64,000 nucleotides of DNA, from positions 744,001 through 808,000 of the forward strand of contig CAVXNB010000001.1 of NCBI GenBank assembly GCA_963763085.1, in the 5' to 3' direction. Under the pieces are notes generated by a model that ran no database searches, had not been told where the DNA came from, and saw only the letters and a list, made by a program, of their open reading frames with translations. The position numbers were made by a program, and so were the translations under genes. Every line of letters starts with the position of its first letter. The first letter of the stretch is position 1. Shown in pieces: positions 59,992 to 64,000 of this stretch. This DNA comes from CAVXNB01 sp963763085 (lineage in GTDB: Bacteria > Actinomycetota > Acidimicrobiia > Acidimicrobiales > Bog-793).

Positions 59992-61242
59992 ATGCGCTGG
60001 AACCTCCCACCCGGACAGATGCCGGAGGCCTGGTTCAACGTCGTGCCGCAGCTACCCGTGCCCCTGCAGCCTGATCTTCATCCAGGCACGCGGGAGCCCG
60101 TCGGTCCCGACGACCTCGCCCCTCTCTTCCCGATGGCCCTCATCGCACAGGAGGTCAGTGCCGAGTCGTGGATCGACATCCCCGGCGAGGTCCTCGACGT
60201 GCTTCGCCTGTGGCGGCCGACGCCACTTGTCCGTGCCGAGCGCCTTGAGCGGGCGCTCGGCACGCCGGCGCGGATCTACTACAAGGACGAGTCCGTCTCA
60301 CCTGCCGGCTCCCACAAGCCCAACACCGCCGTGCCGCAAGCCTTCTACAACAAGCAGGCCGGGATCGCGAGGCTTGCCACCGAGACCGGAGCGGGCCAGT
60401 GGGGCAGTGCCCTCTCGTTCGCGTGCGCCTTGTTCGGACTCGAGTGCAAGGTCTACATGGTGCGGGCGTCGTACAACCAGAAGCCGTACCGCAGGGTGAT
60501 GATGGAGGTCTGGGGCGGATCGGTCGTCCCCTCGCCGGTCGACGACCCCGACAGCCCGGGATCGCTCGGCACGGCGATCTCCGACGCGGTCCGCGACGCG
60601 GCGTCGCGGGACGACACCCATTACTCACTCGGCTCGGTGCTCAATCACGTCCTGCTGCACCAGACGGTGATCGGGCTCGAAGCGAAGGATCAGCTGGTAG
60701 AAGCTGGCGAGCGGCTTCCTGACATCGTGATCGGCTCGTGCGGCGGCGGCTCGAACTTCGGAGGCATCTCGTTGCCGTTCGTTCCCGACGCCAGCGTGGA
60801 CCTGCTAGCCGTCGAGCCCTCGTCCTGCCCGACCCTCACCGCGGGCACGTTCGAATACGACTTCGGCGACACCGCCGGCATGACGCCGCTGCTTCCGATG
60901 TTCACGCTCGGCCACGAGTTCATACCGCCGTCGATCCATGCGGGTGGCCTTCGCTATCACGGCGACGCGCCCATCATCTCCAGTCTCGTGAAGAACGGCA
61001 GGATGCGTGCCGTCGCCTATCCGCAGGGCAAGGTCTTCGACGCAGCCGTTGAATTCGCCCGAACCCAAGGCACGATCCCAGCCCCCGAGACGGCGCACGC
61101 GATCCGGGCAGTGATCGACGAGGCGCTCGGGGCCAAGGAGACCGGTGAGGAGAAGGTCATCCTCTTCTCTTATTCCGGTCACGGGCTGCTCGATCTCGGC
61201 GCGTACGACGACTACTTGCAGGGGCGTCTCGACCAGGGCTGA
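59992..61242 (+). CDS. TrpB-like PLP-dependent enzyme (TrpB2 type)
   Basis: A 416-residue fold-type II PLP protein with ATG 59992 behind AAAGGAG. It has the TrpB2 features: LWRPTPLVRAERLERALG, the PLP Lys in SPAGSHKPNTAVPQAF, GAGQWGSALSFACALFGLECKVYM, SCGGGSNFGGISLPF as phosphate loop, and FSYSGHGLLDLGAYDDYL at the end. TrpB2 proteins make tryptophan from indole and serine or phosphoserine without a TrpA partner, though the role in many hosts is not proven. No other trp gene is near. Confidence 0.92.
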   Translation: MRWNLPPGQMPEAWFNVVPQLPVPLQPDLHPGTREPVGPDDLAPLFPMALIAQEVSAESWIDIPGEVLDVLRLWRPTPLVRAERLERALGTPARIYYKDESVSPAGSHKPNTAVPQAFYNKQAGIARLATETGAGQWGSALSFACALFGLECKVYMVRASYNQKPYRRVMMEVWGGSVVPSPVDDPDSPGSLGTAISDAVRDAASRDDTHYSLGSVLNHVLLHQTVIGLEAKDQLVEAGERLPDIVIGSCGGGSNFGGISLPFVPDASVDLLAVEPSSCPTLTAGTFEYDFGDTAGMTPLLPMFTLGHEFIPPSIHAGGLRYHGDAPIISSLVKNGRMRAVAYPQGKVFDAAVEFARTQGTIPAPETAHAIRAVIDEALGAKETGEEKVILFSYSGHGLLDLGAYDDYLQGRLDQG

Positions 61243-61265
61243 CGCGCCGCGCTGGTCCGCAGCTG

Positions 61266-61697
61266 CTACCGGGCCCAGCTCGGGTCGAGCTGGTAAAGGA
61301 AGAGGGCGCATCGCTCCTCTTCGTCGGTCTCGCCGATCCGTTCGGCGGCGCGGCGGAGGGCTTCGAGGGAGCGGAGGAAACCGCGGTTCGTTTCGTGCTG
61401 CCAGCGCACGTAGCCCGACCCCCGCCAGCCGGCGGCGCGGAGCGCGTCGAGGCCCCGGTGGTATCCGACCCGGGCGTAGGCGTAGGACTCGACCGCGTCC
61501 TCGGACAGCTCGGCGAGGGCGGCCCAAGCCTCGAGCAGGCGCGGATAGGCGGCCGCAACCGTCGCCGCCGCCCGCTTTCGCTCGTCGTCGGGTGTGGCGA
61601 GAGCCCCGTCCATGGCCTCCTGCCACTCCGCTGGAGGTGGCGGGAGCACGGTCTCGGGGAGGCCTCGGCTGAACGTGACTGCAGCGTCGTCGGTCAT
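61266..61697 (-). CDS. DUF3151 family protein
   Basis: A 143-residue protein with ATG 61697 behind GGGAGG: LPETVLPPPPAEWQEAMDGA, then LLEAWAALAELSEDAVESYAYARVGYHRGLDALRAAGWRGSGYV and NRGFLRSLEALRRAAERIGE, ending CALFLYQLDPSW. This is the actinobacterial DUF3151 pattern. Function unknown. It follows the agmatinase-family gene on the same strand, 55 bp downstream. Confidence 0.87.
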   Translation of the reverse strand: MTDDAAVTFSRGLPETVLPPPPAEWQEAMDGALATPDDERKRAAATVAAAYPRLLEAWAALAELSEDAVESYAYARVGYHRGLDALRAAGWRGSGYVRWQHETNRGFLRSLEALRRAAERIGETDEEERCALFLYQLDPSWAR

Positions 61698-61752
61698 GGC
61701 ACCATCCTCCCTCATCGCGGGAAATGCCGGACCGGCGCAGACGGAGAGGGCC

Positions 61753-62757
61753 TCAAATCCGAGTCGGCGTGGCACCTCGCCTGACGGCGAGGCCGGCCAG
61801 GACCTCGAGCACGACCCGGTGAGCATTGTTGACCGTGACGTCGGCCCAGTCATAGGCGGGAGCCACCTCGACGACATCAAGCGCCACGAGAGGCACCTCG
61901 ATGGCGAGGCGGCGCACCGCACGGAGCAGATCGACCGGGGTGAGGCCGCCCGGCTCCGGTGTCCCGGTCCCCGGCGCAAAACCAGGATCGAGCACGTCGA
62001 TATCCACCGACAGATACACGGCGTCACAACCGTCCATGGCCTCGGCGACCGCATCCTCGATCACTGCCGGCAACCCTCGTTCCCAGACCTCCTGCATCAG
62101 GTGCCAGCGCATCTCCTGGGTGTGCATCCACGCGAAGACGTCGGCCGGCGGCCAGTAGCCGCGGAGGCCGACCTGTACGAAGTTTCGGCCGCGGACGGCT
62201 CCCGACTCGATGAGCCTCCGCATAGGCGTGCCGTGGCTGGCAAGGTTGCCGGTGATCACGTCTGCGGTGTCCGCGTGCGCGTCGAAGTGGACGACTCCGA
62301 CCTGCCCCCATCCGCGCGCTCGCGCAACTGCGGTCGCCGCCGGCCACGTGATCGAATGGTCGCCACCGAGGATGACCGGGAAGATGTCCCGGTCGGCGAT
62401 CTCGGCGACGCGCTCGCGGATCGCCGTGTGCGACAGCTCGACCATCCCGTGGGAACAGATCGCATCGCCGTAGTCGACGACCTCCAAGGCGTCGAACAAC
62501 TCGATCCCGAGATCGAGGTGGAACGTACCCGGGCCGTAAGCGAGTGCCCGTAGCGCTCTCGGCCCGAAACGGGCACCGGGGCGGTTCGTGGTCGAGTCGT
62601 CCCATGGGGCTCCGACGACGGCCACGTCCGGTCGCCAGCGGTCGAGCTGCTCGGGCTCGGTCAACAACGGCCGCTGGGCGAATGTCGCGGGGCCCTCGAA
62701 CGACGCCCCTCCGAGCTGCGCCTGCATGCCGGGCGGCAGGGTGCGGTCAGGTTCCAT
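61753..62757 (-). CDS. Agmatinase/arginase (ureohydrolase) family protein
   Basis: A 334-residue binuclear manganese hydrolase: VAVVGAPWDDSTTNRPGARFGPRAL, metal motifs LGGDHSITW, VHFDAHADTAD and YLSVDIDVLDPGFAPGTGTPEPGGL, in the standard order. The family splits urea from agmatine, arginine or other guanidino compounds; which one is not settled by sequence. A PLP decarboxylase gene lies just upstream on the same strand (81 bp), so a link in amine metabolism is conceivable. Confidence 0.92.
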   Translation of the reverse strand: MEPDRTLPPGMQAQLGGASFEGPATFAQRPLLTEPEQLDRWRPDVAVVGAPWDDSTTNRPGARFGPRALRALAYGPGTFHLDLGIELFDALEVVDYGDAICSHGMVELSHTAIRERVAEIADRDIFPVILGGDHSITWPAATAVARARGWGQVGVVHFDAHADTADVITGNLASHGTPMRRLIESGAVRGRNFVQVGLRGYWPPADVFAWMHTQEMRWHLMQEVWERGLPAVIEDAVAEAMDGCDAVYLSVDIDVLDPGFAPGTGTPEPGGLTPVDLLRAVRRLAIEVPLVALDVVEVAPAYDWADVTVNNAHRVVLEVLAGLAVRRGATPTRI

Positions 62758-62838
62758 CGCCGTACATTGCCACGGACGGCGTCGTCGGTCCTCGCCCGAC
62801 CGGACTTTTTTGATATCGGGACGCTTCCTCGAGCGATC

Positions 62839-64000
62839 TCAGCGCATGGTGTCGAGGATCCGGTCGATGTCGTCCTCGCTCGTCACCGGGTTGACGATCG
62901 CGAAGCGGGCGACGGCCTCCCCGCCAACCGTCGTCGGCGTCACGAATCCAAGGCCCTCGCCCAGAAGACGCTGCGACCAGGCGTAGTAGTCAGCCCGATC
63001 CCAGCCAGTGCGACGGAAGCACACCACGGAGAGCTGAGGCTCTTGGAGCAGTTCGAGATCCGGACGCGAGTCCACAGCCCGGGCGGCGTAGCGCGCCACC
63101 TCGAGCGTGCGTTCGATCGCGGCGCTGTAGGCCGCAGTCCCGAAGGTCGCGAGCGAGAACCAGAACGGCAGTCCCCTGGCGCGCCTCGTGAGCTGGATAG
63201 CGAAATCGGATGGGTTCCAGTTGCCTGTCTCTTGGAGGGGCTCCAGGTAGCCGGCGTGCTGCACATGTGCGGCTCTCGCTTCCTCGGGGTCGCGGTAGAG
63301 AAGTGCCGCGCAGTCGAACGGAGCGAAGAGCCACTTGTGCGGATCGACGACGAACGAGTCGGCGCGCTCGATGCCCTCGAATTGGGCACGGGCGCTCGGG
63401 GCCGCAAGCGCCGCTCCTCCGTAGGCGCCATCGACATGGAACCAGGCGCCGTGCCGGGCGGCCGAGTCTGCGAGCGAGGCGAGGTCGTCCACAATGCCGA
63501 GATTCGTCGTCCCTGCACTTCCGACGACGGCGAACAGCTCGAGTCCGCTCTCGTCCCCGAGCGCGGCGAGCGTCCGTTCGAGCGCCGCGCCACTGAAACG
63601 GCCCTCCCGGCCGGCGTCGACCACGATGACCTCGACGTCCATCACCGACGCCGCCGTCTTGACAGACGAGTGCGCTTCGGAGCTCGCCGCTACCGCCCAG
63701 CGTGGTTGCGGCGCTTCGGGTGTGCCCACCCGAAGTGCGACGGCCGCACGGCGCAGGCGAGCCCGGTAGCGCGCCGCAACCAGCGCCGAGAGATTGCCGA
63801 TCGTTCCGCCTTGGACGAACACCCCGCCGGCGCCGGGCGGAAGGCCGGCCAGCTCGACGAGCCACTCGAGCGCCTGGTTCTCTGCGAAGACCGCACCCGA
63901 CCCCTCGAGCCAGCTGCCCCCATAGATCGACGAAGCGCCCACGACGAGGTCGAACAGCATCGACACTTCCGTCGGGGCGCACGGGATGAACGACAGGTAG
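62839..64000 (-). CDS. PLP-dependent decarboxylase, group II (5' end cut by window)
   Basis: At least 386 residues, open to the window edge. It reads GGVFVQGGTIGNLSALVAARY, WFHVDGAYGGAAL with the PLP Asp and the Lys motif SFVVDPHKWLFAPFDCAALLYRD, then NPSDFAIQLTRRARGLPFWFSL. This is the aromatic-L-amino-acid/glutamate decarboxylase family. The substrate is not clear. It is upstream of the agmatinase-family gene on the same strand. Confidence 0.9.
   Translation of the reverse strand, partial: YLSFIPCAPTEVSMLFDLVVGASSIYGGSWLEGSGAVFAENQALEWLVELAGLPPGAGGVFVQGGTIGNLSALVAARYRARLRRAAVALRVGTPEAPQPRWAVAASSEAHSSVKTAASVMDVEVIVVDAGREGRFSGAALERTLAALGDESGLELFAVVGSAGTTNLGIVDDLASLADSAARHGAWFHVDGAYGGAALAAPSARAQFEGIERADSFVVDPHKWLFAPFDCAALLYRDPEEARAAHVQHAGYLEPLQETGNWNPSDFAIQLTRRARGLPFWFSLATFGTAAYSAAIERTLEVARYAARAVDSRPDLELLQEPQLSVVCFRRTGWDRADYYAWSQRLLGEGLGFVTPTTVGGEAVARFAIVNPVTSEDDIDRILDTMR

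Noticed and set aside
62780..62810. Hairpin CGGTC/GACCG followed by six T, looking like a terminator
   Set aside because: The T run would terminate plus-strand transcription, but the flanking genes are both on the minus strand and no plus-strand gene ends nearby.
1..64000. CRISPR arrays, tRNA or rRNA genes, insertion sequences, prophage
   Set aside because: No regularly spaced repeats, cloverleaf-like genes, transposase motifs or phage structural genes were found on either strand.

Overview
The window is a high-GC chromosomal stretch from an actinobacterium. A soil or aquatic Acidimicrobiia-type lineage fits best, but this rests on gene content and not on any marker gene. The pointers are a resuscitation-promoting-factor-like hydrolase, a lon gene behind a perfect HspR-type inverted repeat, three LLM-class (F420-type) oxidoreductases, SCO6745-family and DUF3151-family proteins, a TrpB2-type PLP enzyme and many GTG starts. 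No rRNA, tRNA, CRISPR array, insertion sequence or phage gene is recognisable. Both ends cut genes: an aminoglycoside-phosphotransferase-like gene on the left and a PLP decarboxylase on the right.

Layout. 1-5.6 kb: small detoxification and repair genes (DUF2442, MarR with an operator, VOC protein, AlkA-like glycosylase, RibD-C/DHFR-like reductase, SMP-30 lactonase, SRPBCC protein). 5.8-8.3 kb: a YtrA-type GntR / ABC ATPase / ABC permease operon in which the ATPase carries two frameshifts. 8.3-12.3 kb: LLM oxidoreductase, YpeA acetyltransferase, then a LysR regulator followed by an NAD-dependent formate dehydrogenase. 12.3-20.5 kb: membrane and secreted proteins, a SpoIIE phosphatase, a second short GntR, a beta-helix protein, a divergent pair sharing a nested palindrome, and a PadR plus ABC ATPase operon without a permease. 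20.7-26.1 kb: sigma factor translationally coupled to a membrane-anchored serpin, then a secreted protein of about ten 95-residue repeats. 26-32 kb: citryl-CoA-lyase-like protein and acyl-CoA ligase, L,D-transpeptidase, aldose epimerase and SurE. 32-40 kb: FAD oxidoreductase, Rpf-like protein behind a probable c-di-AMP riboswitch, LLM oxidoreductase, glycerate kinase, AroA, and the 5-oxoprolinase genes pxpA-pxpBC. 40-47.7 kb: EamA transporter, TldE/TldD protease pair, membrane protein, ABC ATPase, universal stress protein. 47.8-55.4 kb: Lon, a zinc alcohol dehydrogenase, SCO6745 protein, LLM oxidoreductase, and a methionine-sulfoxide repair operon (msrB, glutaredoxin-thioredoxin reductase fusion, msrA). 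55.4-64 kb: atypical acyl-CoA ligase, ParB-like protein, MarR plus ABC exporter, TrpB2, DUF3151, agmatinase family, PLP decarboxylase.

The most notable items are the sigma-factor/serpin gene pair, the c-di-AMP riboswitch-like leader of the Rpf gene, the HAIR operator at lon, the glutaredoxin-thioredoxin reductase fusion inside an msr operon, and the two-promoter nested palindrome at 18967. A caution runs through the window: at least five conserved genes carry single-base indels (six indels in total). That looks more like residual assembly error, or recent decay, than programmed frameshifting.
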